From Galaxea fascicularis (taxonomy: Eukaryota > Cnidaria > Anthozoa > Scleractinia > Euphylliidae): 64,000 bases of DNA. Under the pieces are notes generated by a model. It was not told the DNA's origin, did not search any database, and saw only the letters and a list, made by a program, of their open reading frames with translations. Below, piece by piece: positions 35,204 through 44,834 of this stretch. Location of the stretch: the NCBI GenBank assembly GCA_948470475.1, contig OX419338.1, forward strand, positions 27,999,717 through 28,063,716, read 5' to 3'. Made by a program: the position numbers and the translations under genes. Every line of letters begins with the position of its first letter. Position 1 is the first letter of the stretch.

Positions 35204-36676
35204 CTAGTCGCAAACATAGTCCTTCAACCTAGGAGGAGGTTTAACCACACGACCAACACGGGTGGTAATCAAATCTGATCTTGGATCCAGTTGCTGACTT
35301 GGCTGCTCTGAAGAGGGAACCTCCCCATTGGACATTGCGGCCTGGGGTGGCATGTCCTTCCACTCAGTCTCCATGACGACAGGTATACCCTGCTCAGTCT
35401 CCTCCGGAACAGCACAATCATCAGTCGTTTCCATTTCTGGTGGGCAAAGGTTGCTATCCCGCAGCTGCTCAACATGACGTTTCCAGGTTTGGTCATTTAC
35501 CTCAACTCTGTACAGGACTGGCCCGGTGCGCTCAATGACTGTGCCACGCACCCATTTAGGACCTCTGCGGTAGTTGCGGACCCATACGTTCTGGTTGTGG
35601 GCGAAAACCCTCAAGGTGCTGTTATTGGACTGGAGCAACTTCTTGTTGACTTCCCTTGTCACGTTTGGCTTAATAAGGTCCAACCTTGTCTTAACATTTC
35701 GACCCAGGAGAAGCTGCGCAGGGCTAAGCTCAGTGGTTGCGTGTGGCGCTGATCGATAGGCTAACAGAAACCTATCAAGCTTGTGTTGAAGGGTTCTACT
35801 GGACTTGTCAGCTTTCACTCCTTTTTTGAAACTCTGTACCAATCTCTCCGCCTGGCCATTGGTTGATGGGTGGTAAGGAGCACCAGTGACATGCCTAATG
35901 CCATTCGCAGTTGCAAACTTCTTAAAGACGTCGGATGTAAACTGAGGGCCATTGTCAGATACAATCTGGTCAGGAAGTCCCATGCGGGCAAACAGAGACC
36001 GTAGCGTGCTGACGGTTTCCTCAGCGGTGGTGTTCCCCATCACAACGATCTCAGGCCACTTGCTGTGGGCATCAATCACCACCATGAGCATCTTTCCTTG
36101 AACTGGTCCAGCAAAATCAATGTGAAGTCTTTGCCAGGGAAAAGCAGGGTACTCCCACCGATGCAGGGGGGCACGGGCTGGATTATTTGCTATCTCCTGA
36201 CATCCCTCACAGTTTCGGACTGTCCCTTCTATGTCCTTGTCGATATTCGGCCACCAAACGAACCCCCGCGACAAACCCTTCATCTTGACCATACCAATGT
36301 GACCCTCGTGAAGTGTTTCCAAAACTCTCTCTCTCAGTTTGGCTGGGACAACAACTCTACTACCCCACATCAAAACTCCGTGATGAATTGTGATTTCGTT
36401 ACCACGATGGGCATAGGGAATGAGTTCGGGGTGAACTTCTGTTCCTTGCCATCCTGACTGCACAAGCTCTAGAACGCGGGAAAGCACTGGATCCCTACGG
36501 GTCTGCATTCTCAGTTCTTGTTCGGTAACTGGGAGAGCTTCGACTACGGTTGTTTGGAACATTTCCGCTTCATCGGGCTTGTCAGCCGGTGTCAATGGTT
36601 GAGGTAGGCGAGATAAGCCATCACAATTGGCATGTTGCTTGGTACCTCGGAACTCAATACTGTATGGAAAAAGCAC
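35204..36676 (-). CDS. Retrotransposon integrase region
   Basis: An open frame of about 490 codons. It begins within the tail of RNase H (SIEFRGTKQHANCDGLSRLP, the usual RNase H-integrase junction), so the first codon is not a true start. The zinc-binding HHCC region has H123, H126, C156 and C159. The catalytic DDE triad is D187 (HIDFAG), D241 (SDNGPQF) and E277 (NGQAERL), followed by a C-terminal domain. Role: inserts the cDNA into host DNA. The frame is offset by one nucleotide from the RT frame, at a run of T near 36665-36672 on the element strand. No inactivating catalytic change is seen. Confidence 0.93.
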   Translation of the reverse strand: MLFPYSIEFRGTKQHANCDGLSRLPQPLTPADKPDEAEMFQTTVVEALPVTEQELRMQTRRDPVLSRVLELVQSGWQGTEVHPELIPYAHRGNEITIHHGVLMWGSRVVVPAKLRERVLETLHEGHIGMVKMKGLSRGFVWWPNIDKDIEGTVRNCEGCQEIANNPARAPLHRWEYPAFPWQRLHIDFAGPVQGKMLMVVIDAHSKWPEIVVMGNTTAEETVSTLRSLFARMGLPDQIVSDNGPQFTSDVFKKFATANGIRHVTGAPYHPSTNGQAERLVQSFKKGVKADKSSRTLQHKLDRFLLAYRSAPHATTELSPAQLLLGRNVKTRLDLIKPNVTREVNKKLLQSNNSTLRVFAHNQNVWVRNYRRGPKWVRGTVIERTGPVLYRVEVNDQTWKRHVEQLRDSNLCPPEMETTDDCAVPEETEQGIPVVMETEWKDMPPQAAMSNGEVPSSEQPSQQLDPRSDLITTRVGRVVKPPPRLKDYVCD

Positions 36677-38075
36677 CCAGGAAAAGGCACCAACGCTGAA
36701 TCCTTGCTGCTGCAGTGACTGGCACAGCCTTCCCAGGGTCCATTATGTACTTCAAAGGCTGGTGGTCGGTCACCAAGGTGAAGTGACGGCCCTCCAGGTA
36801 AGTCTGGAACTTCTTCACACCCCAGACCAAGGACAATGCTTCTTTCTCGATTTGTGAATATTTCTTCTCTGTTTCCGACAGAGACCGGGATGCATAAGCA
36901 ATAGGGCGCTCTACTCCCTCTGGAGTACGGTGCGACAAAACTGCTCCGAGACCATACGAGGAGCTGTCGGTGGCAAGAACTAGTGGCAAGTCAGGGTCAT
37001 AGTGCATCAGAACCCGATCCTGTAGCAACATTTCTTTCACCACTAGGAAACTGGCTTCTTCTTCAGCTCCCCATGACCACTTCACATCTTTCTGTAACAG
37101 CCGATGCAGTGGAGCCAGATGGGTGGCCAAATCAGGTAAGAATTTGGCGTAGTACTGGACCATGCCAAGGAAGGCACGCAATTGGGTAACATCCTGAGGT
37201 TTTGGCATCTCCGTGATGGCCTTCACTTTCTTCGGAGATTGCTGTAGTCCTTCAGCAGAGATGACATGTACTAAATACTCCACAAAGCTTCTGAGGAATT
37301 TACACTTCTCTCGGTTGGCCTTCAAACCGTACTCTTCCAGCCTCTTCAGCACGGAAACTAGCCGCTCGAGGTGTTCCTCCATGGTCCTGCCTGTTACAAT
37401 GATATCATCTAGGTAACAGAAAACCCCTGGTATTCCTTGTAGAATCTGGTCCATGGCCCGCTGCCAGATGGCTGGCGCTGAAGCCACACCATAGGGAAGA
37501 CGCTGGTATTGGTACAAACCGCGGGTAGTGTTAATGGTGAGGAATGGCCTGGAGTGCTCCTCAACCTCCATTTGTAAGTAAGCATGACGCAGATCAAGGA
37601 CGCTGAACAATGTACCCCCACCTAGGCTGGCGTAAATATCCTCAATACGGGGAAGAGGATATTCATCTACTTCCAACTGTGGATTAATGGTCACCTTGAA
37701 ATCACCACACACTCTTACGCTGCCATCCTTCTTCACAGGAGTCACGATTGGAGCAGCCCACTCACTAGTTGCCACCTTCTTAATAACTCCTTCAGCTTCC
37801 AACTCTCTCAATGCTTCCTCCACTGCTGGTTTACGAGCTAACGCTATCGGGCGGGCTTTCCAGAATCGGGGCCGGGCACTCTCTTTAATGTGGATCTGAG
37901 CTTGGATATTCTTCATCTTGCCCAAACCTTCGGAGAAGACACTTGCATGTTTACTCAACACTTCTTCCAAGGCTGGGATGGTACCTGTTGTTTCCAACTG
38001 AAGTAAAGGCCAGTCCAGGCGGATAGACTCTAACCATTCTCTGCCAAAAAGGGTGGGCCCCTCATTCTTTACCAC
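36654..38075 (-). CDS. Retrotransposon reverse transcriptase-RNase H region
   Basis: An open frame of 473 codons. RT palm motifs are FSVLDLRHAY (Asp at about 161), LPYGVASAP and YLDDIIV (YxDD at 221-224). RNase H residues follow: D370 (ATDSS), E412 (IEKEAL) and D437 (VTDHQ). The frame ends prematurely about 15 residues before the usual RNase H-integrase junction because of the frame change. At the other end it overlaps the gag-protease frame by 14 bp in a different frame. The first listed codon is not necessarily a translation start; expression probably needs frameshifting or the polyprotein form. It copies element RNA into cDNA inside virus-like particles. Confidence 0.95.
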   Translation of the reverse strand: MVKNEGPTLFGREWLESIRLDWPLLQLETTGTIPALEEVLSKHASVFSEGLGKMKNIQAQIHIKESARPRFWKARPIALARKPAVEEALRELEAEGVIKKVATSEWAAPIVTPVKKDGSVRVCGDFKVTINPQLEVDEYPLPRIEDIYASLGGGTLFSVLDLRHAYLQMEVEEHSRPFLTINTTRGLYQYQRLPYGVASAPAIWQRAMDQILQGIPGVFCYLDDIIVTGRTMEEHLERLVSVLKRLEEYGLKANREKCKFLRSFVEYLVHVISAEGLQQSPKKVKAITEMPKPQDVTQLRAFLGMVQYYAKFLPDLATHLAPLHRLLQKDVKWSWGAEEEASFLVVKEMLLQDRVLMHYDPDLPLVLATDSSSYGLGAVLSHRTPEGVERPIAYASRSLSETEKKYSQIEKEALSLVWGVKKFQTYLEGRHFTLVTDHQPLKYIMDPGKAVPVTAAARIQRWCLFLGAFSIQY

Positions 38076-39216
38076 ATAAAGACTTAGACTGTCCCTGGTA
38101 CTGTACAGTCACGTAGCAAACACCCATAGGCTTCACTGACTCGCCTGTGTAAGTGCGCAACTTCAAAAGGGTGTCCTTTAAAGGAACGTGACGCAGGTAT
38201 TCCAAATACACCCCTTCACTCATGACTGACACCGCTGAACCAGTATCCAGCTCCATGGTCACTGGTCGTCCTTCAAGGTAAATCTTAAACGAAATGGGCT
38301 TCCTATTTTTACTGTCAGAAACATGGTAAAGGTCCCCATATTCCCCCTCGCTTTCTTCCGAATCATCACCCTCCATAACATTTACTCCAGCGTTGGTCAC
38401 CTGTTGGGTGGCCTGTCTCTTCCTACATTCTCGCAGTGTGTGTCCAATTATGCCACAGTGAAAACAGCGTTCCTTAATGAAGGGGCACTTTTGTGAGTTA
38501 TGTGATCCCGAACAACGGTAACAAGGCTTAGATTTCTTAGTGTCTTTACTGCGGGAACCCTCTGTCTTAAAAGGCGATTTGGATGGAGCTGGTTCATCCC
38601 CAGTTTTGGCAGCGTCAAGTTTATTGACCGGGGTGCCTGACCCTTGCTCTCCCTGAAGCACTTGAACATCTTTGTTAGCTTGCTCTATAGCCAAACACTT
38701 TTGAACCGCAAGATCAAAAGAAAGGTCGGCGAGTTTTACTTTCAACAATTCAGTAATCATCTTCGAGTCACGGATACCAGAAACTAATCGGTCACGAAGG
38801 CGCTCAGTTCGCATGGCCTGTCCGAACTTACACTCTGTGGCCAAATGCTTCAGAGTTGCTACATAATGACTGACTGACTCACCGGAATTTCTGGCTCGGT
38901 TGTCGAACTCATACCTGGCAACCAGCGCTGATCTTTCAGGTTTCAGTTGTTTCTGCATTCGCTCTACGATGATATCGTAAGTAATGGCGTCATCTTTCAG
39001 TAGTGCGGGAGCCACTAAATCCTTCGCCAATTGGTAAGTCTCCACTGGAAGGTTCGTCAAAAGAACGGCCTTCTTCGTTTTAGGTTCCTTAACCCCGTTT
39101 GCAAGAAAATAAAAGTCCAGCTGTTCGGTATAGGACTCCCAATCTGTCCCCACCACAAACTTTGTCACTTTGCCGATGGCTTGACTCGTGTTAGCGTTTG
39201 GCGCTTCGTCCGCCAT
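38062..39216 (-). CDS. Retrotransposon gag-protease
   Basis: 384 codons from ATG 39216. Residues of about 20-190 form a retrotransposon capsid-like region. Two zinc knuckles follow at C232-C244 (CX2CX3HX4C) and C251-C264 (CX2CX4HX4C). An acidic linker leads to an aspartic protease with active site ELDTGSAV (DTGS at about 324-327). The frame ends 'SLCGKE' in a stop just after the protease, where the RT frame takes over one nucleotide out of register. Role: forms the particle, packages RNA and processes the polyprotein. Confidence 0.93.
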   Translation of the reverse strand: MADEAPNANTSQAIGKVTKFVVGTDWESYTEQLDFYFLANGVKEPKTKKAVLLTNLPVETYQLAKDLVAPALLKDDAITYDIIVERMQKQLKPERSALVARYEFDNRARNSGESVSHYVATLKHLATECKFGQAMRTERLRDRLVSGIRDSKMITELLKVKLADLSFDLAVQKCLAIEQANKDVQVLQGEQGSGTPVNKLDAAKTGDEPAPSKSPFKTEGSRSKDTKKSKPCYRCSGSHNSQKCPFIKERCFHCGIIGHTLRECRKRQATQQVTNAGVNVMEGDDSEESEGEYGDLYHVSDSKNRKPISFKIYLEGRPVTMELDTGSAVSVMSEGVYLEYLRHVPLKDTLLKLRTYTGESVKPMGVCYVTVQYQGQSKSLCGKE

Positions 39217-39291
39217 TTCCTGTCGGGTCTTTCCACTTCAGATGTGGTTTGTACTAACTACTCCTGTTTACCACTTGTGCTTGATCAAAAG

Positions 39292-39310
39292 GATCCCATC
39301 CTCGTCGCCA
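39292..39310 (-). other. Primer binding site matching tRNA-Ser 3' end
   Basis: The plus strand reads ATCCCATCCTCGTCGCCA, which I recall as the 3' end of animal tRNA-Ser(GCU) with CCA added. On the element strand its complement TGGCGACGAGGATGGGAT begins 2 nt (AC) after the 5' LTR, the standard primer position. The tRNA identity is from memory. Confidence 0.8.
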
Positions 39311-39312
39311 GT

Positions 39313-39480
39313 TGTCGTGTATTCACAAAAGGGCCGGGAACACAGTAAATCAGATCAAGATGGCGGTAAGAACTGCTTTTATCGAAGAACCCTCAACCTC
39401 ATGTACAATACTAAATATGGAAAACGGATCACGTGATACTAGCTTTCAGTACAGGGAACCCAACGGAAAAATACCTAACA
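39313..39480 (-). repeat. 5' LTR of the Ty3/gypsy element
   Basis: 168 bp, appears identical to 34900-35067; it should hold the element promoter. The CTAGT duplication follows at 39481-39485. Confidence 0.95.
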
Positions 39481-39669
39481 CTAGTTGTTTGAAAACATTT
39501 CCCAGCTGCCGGTCATCTGTAGCTTATTTTGTATGCTGCTCTCATACGCCTAAACTTCAGAATATCCCGCCACTTAATATGCATCTTCAAATGCTGCTCC
39601 CTCAGTACCGAAGTCATACATACATGTATATCTCGTTCCATAAGCGTCGCAAACACGAATAGTCTCACA

Positions 39670-39875
39670 TTCATTCTCATTTGACTTCGGGAGTGCGGGG
39701 CAGAGGGAGCAGTAGTTTCATGACCCTGTCTTTTCATTCTGCTCTGACTTCGGGAGCGCGGGACTGCGGGGGCACTAGTTTCACCATCCTTTCGTTGCAT
39801 TCTGGTGCGGGACTGTGGAGAGCACTGGTTTCACTATCCTTTCGTTTCATTCTGCTCTGACTTCGGGAGCGAGGA
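39670..39875. repeat. Minisatellite, about 60-70 bp unit, 3 copies
   Basis: Units contain CATTCTGCTCTGACTTCGGG then GAGCGCGGGACTG.., GGGGGCACTAGTTTCACCAT and CCTTTCGTT. The copies are diverged and partly deleted. The array ends at the target site of the PLE insertion at 39889. Confidence 0.75.
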
Positions 39876-39888
39876 GGCAGTAGAATCA

Positions 39889-40304
39889 AGGGGGTAGTTT
39901 CTAAAGAAACTGTGGTGCTGTGTCGGTGGGGAAGTAGTACACAAAGATTTTGGTATTATCAACAGAGTTGATAAATGTAAATTGACCACCGTACAGGGAT
40001 TCTAAAAGCTGACGTTTCGAGCGCTAGCCCTTCGTCAGAGCGAATCGAGGAATTATGGGTTGTGTGTAGTTTTTATAGTGGAGTAGGAGCTACGCTGTTG
40101 GTGGTAACATGGCAACGTGAAAATAGGAATACATTAGTTAAATGAAAAGCGTTCGTTAATACCGTGGGGATTAAGGGTGCCGATTTGGAAGATGAATTTT
40201 TGTTCCAGATTCTTGCGGCTTTCCGTCGTACCTTGAGCTTTTAGAATCCCTGTACGGTGGTCAATTTACATTTATCAACTCTGTTGGTAATACCAAAATC
40301 TTTG
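39889..40304 (-). mobile_element. PLE-derived insertion with hammerhead and inverted terminal piece
   Basis: Flanked by GGCAGTAGAATCA (39876-39888) and GGCAGAAGAATCA (40305-40317), a 13-bp target duplication with one mismatch. The minus strand carries, from 40232 down, the last ~33 codons of the GIY-YIG frame (ESRKNLEQKFIFQIGTLNP..), its stop, the spacer, the hammerhead (39998-40046) and the terminal tail. At its 5' side, 40236-40304, sits an inverted copy of the family terminus that starts with AGCTTTTAGAATCC, exactly the first bases after the predicted ribozyme cleavage site. Confidence 0.87.
39998..40046 (-). ncRNA. Hammerhead ribozyme motif (type I), copy C
   Basis: Identical in sequence to copy A: CTGACGA core, helix II GGGC/GCTC, CGAAAC, GTC, helix I GATTC/GAATC. 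It is sense to the PLE coding strand. Confidence 0.72.
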
Positions 40305-40550
40305 GGCAGAAGAATCAGTTTTTTACGCTCAGAAGTGGCGGGGTATTCTGAAGTTACATGTTGCTTCGATGTTGAAATGGGCAATTCAACTTGCTGTACG
40401 TTGTTAATAATAACAGAAACAGCTGCTATACTCTTCAACAACGTCCAACAAGTTAAGCGACATCAAGCATTTTATCATCGCGTCAAGATGCCAAAGACTA
40501 GCTCGGTTCCACGTGCATAAATTTCGTTGGTCAACATAACTTTACATTAC

Positions 40551-41484
40551 CCCGGGAGGGGGGGGGGGGGTACTCCCTTATAAGAGGCTAACGGGGATGT
40601 GCCGCTGGATGGGGTCGCATTTTCACGACTGGAGTGACTATAATGGGGTCACATTTTTTGTAGAGTTACTAGAATGGGGTCGCGCATTTTCGGGATTTCT
40701 GGGATAAGAAAATTCTGGCAAGCAGGGATTTAAAAGTAGGAAGATTCGCGGTTAAAAAATGGTTCGTGCTGTTGTTTTAATATTTAACAGTTGGTTCGCA
40801 TTGACTTCCGTTCGTGAATCACAACTAATAATTTACTTAAACATTAACGACTTGCACAATAATGCAGAACCCCTGGGTCCAGAACAAAGTGAAACAAATC
40901 ATCCGTACCACGGTAATTATTTTCCGGCTATTTTGCGTTGTTTTCGTCCATCGAAGTTAACACAACTTGGATCTTCTTTTGGATTAGAAAGCGTTTGTTC
41001 TCTTTCGCTCGGAACTTTATAATTTTCAACTTGACAGTTGTAGAGGTACCGATAAAACGGTCTTGCCAATATTTTTATGGGGAGTATGAATCTTCTGATC
41101 TGTAGGTTCTAAATAATGTTTTTATCCATGTAAGAAACCATTATGACGTTCCCGTTAAAGAAGAATGTTTGCATTTCAACTATTTATGACGGTACGTTTG
41201 TAAATACTAACGGTTAGCAAATATACCAGAATGTTTGTACTGTAGGTGAAAAGTAAAGTGTTCTACATTCAATTTAACAAACGTGTCAATTCATTTTAGG
41301 ATGACCTACTTAAGGTAGAGGCATAAACAGAAAGTGACTAAGCTCGGATCGCGAAAATTACATTTTCCCAAAAGTGACTAAGATGGGGTCTATAATTGGC
41401 TACAGAATAGACTATAATGGGGTAGGGGTTCTGAGAAGCCAGCGGCACATACCCAGCAAAAATTGACCCAAGTACCCCCCCGGG
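40551..41484. mobile_element. Non-autonomous TIR element with CCCGGG ends
   Basis: The ends CCCGGG(A)GGGGGG..GTACT and the shared inner word ATGTGCCGCTGG are inverted at both sides (about 58 bp). ACATTAC flanks both sides (40544-40550, 41485-41491), a 7-bp duplication. ACTATAATGGGGT units recur near both ends. There is no transposase frame. The superfamily is unclear; 7-8 bp duplications occur in hAT- and P-like elements. Confidence 0.78.
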
Positions 41485-41491
41485 ACATTAC

Positions 41492-42815
41492 ATTATTTTG
41501 ACTCCTGTTTCATTAGCTCTAGGCTGCAAAAATTTTGCTTCGTGACTAAAACATAGCATAGGTATGATCTAAGAAATTTCTGCTTACCTTAACGAAAGGA
41601 AAACTGTCTTGTTTCTTGGAGAACCGGGACTACACTGTATATACACTACGAAAAGCTGTGAAGCGAAACCGACGTCGCTATCGATGTGGAGCCAGTCCTC
41701 TCTTCATTTCAAGTTCAAGGAAACTTTCAAACAGGACTGGACTTGCGTAAGAAAGCTGGTAAAATTTTGGAAACAAGGTGCGGTACTCACACAAAGCCAA
41801 TAAATACTAATTTCAAGAAATGTTGTAGAGGAAATGACGGGACACAAAGCGATAGACGCGTTTGTAAATAAATAGACTTACGTTTTCAGAACTAGAAATT
41901 TCCAGACAAACAGGCATAGAGGGACATGTATATGAATACAGATCTAGGAGGAGAGCAGATTAAAACTTGGCAAATAGCCGTTCACAAATAGTCTCAACCA
42001 CTAATTTACGTACCATTTCATAACAATAGTGTCCATTGTCATATCCTTCGTTCCACAAAGGCCTCCGACACATGTAAACGAGGTGGATCAAACAGGGCAC
42101 CCAACGAGCCAAATCAACCAAATCTGTAAAAAGGCATTTTCAAGTGTCTTGTGTGTTTGACGGCTGTTTAAAGTGATGTTTCCATTCGCTAGACGTATTG
42201 GGTCTGTTTGGATTCCTTGTCTGAAATGTTAGTTCCCCGAAAATGTTAGGGAACAAAATCTTCCTTTGAGAAATTGCTACTGAGCTAAAATTGAACTTTC
42301 CACAAATTTTCTAGGGAATGATTTCCTTTCCTAAAATGCTAGCTGACGTTCTTGACTGCCAAAAACAGCAAATATGTCCCTACCGAAAACGTCAGGGGCT
42401 ATTGTGTCCCCTTTGTGAAGCTTATAGGTCACGTTTCAGTTACGAAAATCTGGGTGCACTCTTTTATCGACCCTGAAAACAAGAGGCGAACTACCCTCTA
42501 CCCAACAAATACTTAACGAAACTGAAACTTGTCGTTGGGTGCCCGTTACCAAAAATTAATATAGTTGCTTCATACCCTGCAACTGCCCTCTTTAGATTCA
42601 TTTTAAGCTGATACGTTGTTCTTTTTTACTAGTACACAACGCCATCGATGTGCCTTAGCTATGAAAATACTCCCACTACTCTATAAAGAAGCATCTTTCA
42701 AAATTTAAATCGCTGTTTTGCTGAAATCTATTTTGCTATGGAATTGGGGAGAGAGAGCAAGACTTTTACAAAGTGGTCGCGCTGCTCAGTTTGGGGTATT
42801 TCGTCGTTGATTGAT
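41492..42815. other. Gene-less stretch
   Basis: It lies downstream of the GPCR gene remnant on its strand and could hold its last exon and 3' UTR, but none was recognised. Confidence 0.3.
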
Positions 42816-42896
42816 AAAAAAAAAATAAAGAAATAAAATACAGTGTTTAGCGTGGAAGTGCACTTAGCTATGCAAGCTAGTTTACAGGCACTCCAC
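42816..42896 (-). repeat. Solo SINE tail, same 3' end as 56531-56815
   Basis: The minus strand reads GTGGAGTGCCTGTAAACTAG then CTTGCATAGCTAAGTGCACTTCCAC and an AT-rich tail. This matches the 3' part of the SINE at 56531-56815 without its tRNA head. Confidence 0.7.
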
Positions 42897-42904
42897 ACTT
42901 TGCG

Positions 42905-43142
42905 ATTTTTACGCAGATCGCGGCGATAGAGGGCATTTTAAAAAGGCATGTGATAAAATCGCTCAACCTGATTGGTTGACTTTACTGGCCCGGCATTCGC
43001 AGCCAATGCTGGCCAATTTTGACAGTCGATATCTGGAATGCCAGATACCGATTGGCGAAAATCGCCATCACTGCAGCGGGCATGCACGCTAGTCGACATG
43101 GTCGATTTTCGCCGATCGTCGCGACCTGCATGTAAAGCGCCT
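42905..43142. mobile_element. Possible TIR element
   Basis: Left GCGATTTTTACGCAGATCGC and right (reverse complement) GCGCTTTACATGCAGGTCGC are imperfect inverted ends, with GATTGGCGAAAATCG words inside. Boundaries are uncertain. Confidence 0.4.
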
Positions 43143-43214
43143 AGTGTTCCCCCTGAAGAAAAGTACCAACTTTCACGTGTCAACTGATATTCTACGACAG
43201 TGAGATTTTTTTTA

Positions 43215-43440
43215 GCATAACATCACGACTTCGTTGACTAATCACATCAACGGCCAGAGTATTTACACTATCTACTGACGTTACACAAATCACCTGACGC
43301 TAATGATGACTTCCGCTCAGGTTGTCGAAACGTCAGTCAATGTCACCACAAACAGTCCTTCTCAGGACCACACTCACCCGGACGATCGTACTCCACTAAA
43401 TTATGATATGACTCCTGGGTTCAAACCATTTACGATTTTA
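43215..43440 (+). mobile_element. PLE-like 3' terminal fragment (second family)
   Basis: The segment ATGATGACTTCCGCTCAGG..TTGTCGAAACGTCAGTCA followed by CAGTCCTTCTCAGGACCACA and CACCCGGACGATC is one I recall as a common anthozoan PLE-type 3' end. It contains CGAAACGTC and a TGATGA in hammerhead-like order, but the base before TGATGA is A and helix II is not clear, so activity is doubtful. Confidence 0.45.
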
Positions 43441-43526
43441 AAACAAAATTGTTGACTAATTTGCGGTTCAGATGTGGACACAGGACAACCAATGAGACTA
43501 CAAGTCAATAACGAAGGCTGACCTAC

Positions 43527-43674
43527 CTTGAAGGCTATTACAAATTACAAACAAGTAAGTTACGAATTCCACCTGAGCGAACGGAACAATAAACCCCGGC
43601 AGCCACGTGAATCCCAAAGCAGAGGAAAGTTTAATGTACAAGATAGATAGGCTGGTCCTTTGTCTCTGCGTGGA
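43527..43674 (-). pseudogene. GPCR exon: TM6-TM7
   Basis: The acceptor TTGATTTCTAAG precedes 43674 and the donor CAAG|GTAGGT follows 43527. The frame gives LYIKLSSALGFTWLPGFIVP (TM6) and TYLFVICNSLQG (TM7, the family-B NSLQG signature). It enters in phase 0 and leaves in phase 1, fitting the TM5 exon. No breaks are seen. Confidence 0.85.
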
Positions 43675-44211
43675 CTTAGAAATCAAAAACAGCTGTCACA
43701 TGAATTACTTTACAGAACATTATCAAGTTGAGGTTATGAGGTATAATGCAGTACAAAGCAAGGTAACAACGTTTCATGACTGTGGGTGAGATACACATGA
43801 AATACATCACATCAAGGCCCGCGGAGCAGTTTTTAAAGTGCGGGAACGGCTCTTGCCTCATCAATTAAGAGGAGTGGGCTGACTATGATAGTTAAAACGT
43901 ATCTAACTCAAATTACTTCATAAGACTTATTTCGTCTGACTTAGGATCGAACGGAAACAATCATAACTTTAATTTGGACATTTTCCCGCAAGGTTCGCCA
44001 GCTTGAGCCGACAACTATTACTTAGTGAAGGTAATTTTTTAGGAAATGTCTTATATAAAATTTATTTTATTGTTTTTCCGGGTGCCCCTCCCAGGCCACT
44101 TGGTCGCTGCACATTCCAGGTTGGAGGCATGAGACGGGACACTTAAGTCTGCTGTTAGATAAACACATAAAGCACAATCAATTTCAAGCAAACATGAAGG
44201 AGTTCATTTAC

Positions 44212-44336
44212 CTTTTGAACTTTCCAGATAGAAAACAGCGTAAACGCGAGAGTGACACAATTGAGAATGAGGGCCACAGGCACACCAATGACCACGAGAA
44301 GAGCTTTCCCATTCGAAATCCAACAGCTATTACTGC
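44212..44336 (-). pseudogene. GPCR exon: TM5
   Basis: 125 nt between acceptor CCGTATAG and donor AAAAG|GTAAAT. It encodes GSNSCWISNGKALLVVIGVP.. then ILNCVTLAFTLFSIWKVQK. The CW in the second extracellular loop and the P/N positions are typical of family B. Open throughout. Confidence 0.87.
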
Positions 44337-44575
44337 CTATACGGAACAGAAAGAAAACCATTCTGTCAGTTATTACTTTTCAAAACTAGAGGTAGATATG
44401 TCAGGGACGGGGAAGGCAGGATGCAGCACAAGGATAATAAAAAGCATGGAAAGCAAGAATTTTTATCATCCCGAGCTGCAACCCGCTTGACTTTCAAACG
44501 CAAGAGGTTGCATGCATACGCACACCGTGAGTAATGGTGCACAATATAGTGAATCAACAGCAACCTTAAACTTAC

Positions 44576-44701
44576 CAATAAATACAGTGTTAGTCTCATC
44601 AAGAATAACGCTGATGGTTACTGTGACAGCTGGGGTGGCCCAGGCAAATACGCTGTATTTCACAAGCGCTACTTTACTGTTAACCGAACGTGAAGATCGG
44701 A
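44576..44701 (-). pseudogene. GPCR exon: TM4
   Basis: 126 nt between an acceptor (AG at 44703-44702, chosen because it restores phase with the TM3 exon) and donor TTG|GTAAGT. It encodes VKYSVFAWATPAVTVTISVI then LDETNTVFI. The WATP pattern matches the WGxP of TM4 in this family. Confidence 0.83.
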
Positions 44702-44834
44702 CTCTTTACCCTAGGACAGAAAGTCATGTAGCGTCGTCATAAGTTTATTGGGAAAACTATACCATTATAACAGCTTGTGTTAACCTAACGATGCCGGTAT
44801 TTCTTCTATTATTATTATTAGCCCAAACAAACGT

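Larger units (their letters stand above)
34900..39480 (-). mobile_element. Ty3/gypsy LTR retrotransposon, 4581 bp
   Basis: The element has two 168-bp direct LTRs (TG..CA), is flanked by CTAGT at 34895-34899 and 39481-39485, and encodes on the minus strand gag-protease, RT-RNase H and integrase in that order, the Ty3/gypsy (Metaviridae) order. The LTRs appear identical base for base, so insertion was recent. The coding region falls in three frames. The gag-pro to RT change and the RNase H to integrase change each amount to one nucleotide. These may be programmed frameshifts, mutations in this copy or homopolymer sequencing errors. No envelope-like frame is seen. It is a retrotransposon of the host genome, not a virus by any visible feature. 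Confidence 0.96.

Noticed and set aside
35474..37899. Plus-strand frames inside the Ty3 element
   Set aside because: They are antisense to integrase and reverse transcriptase and have no domain.
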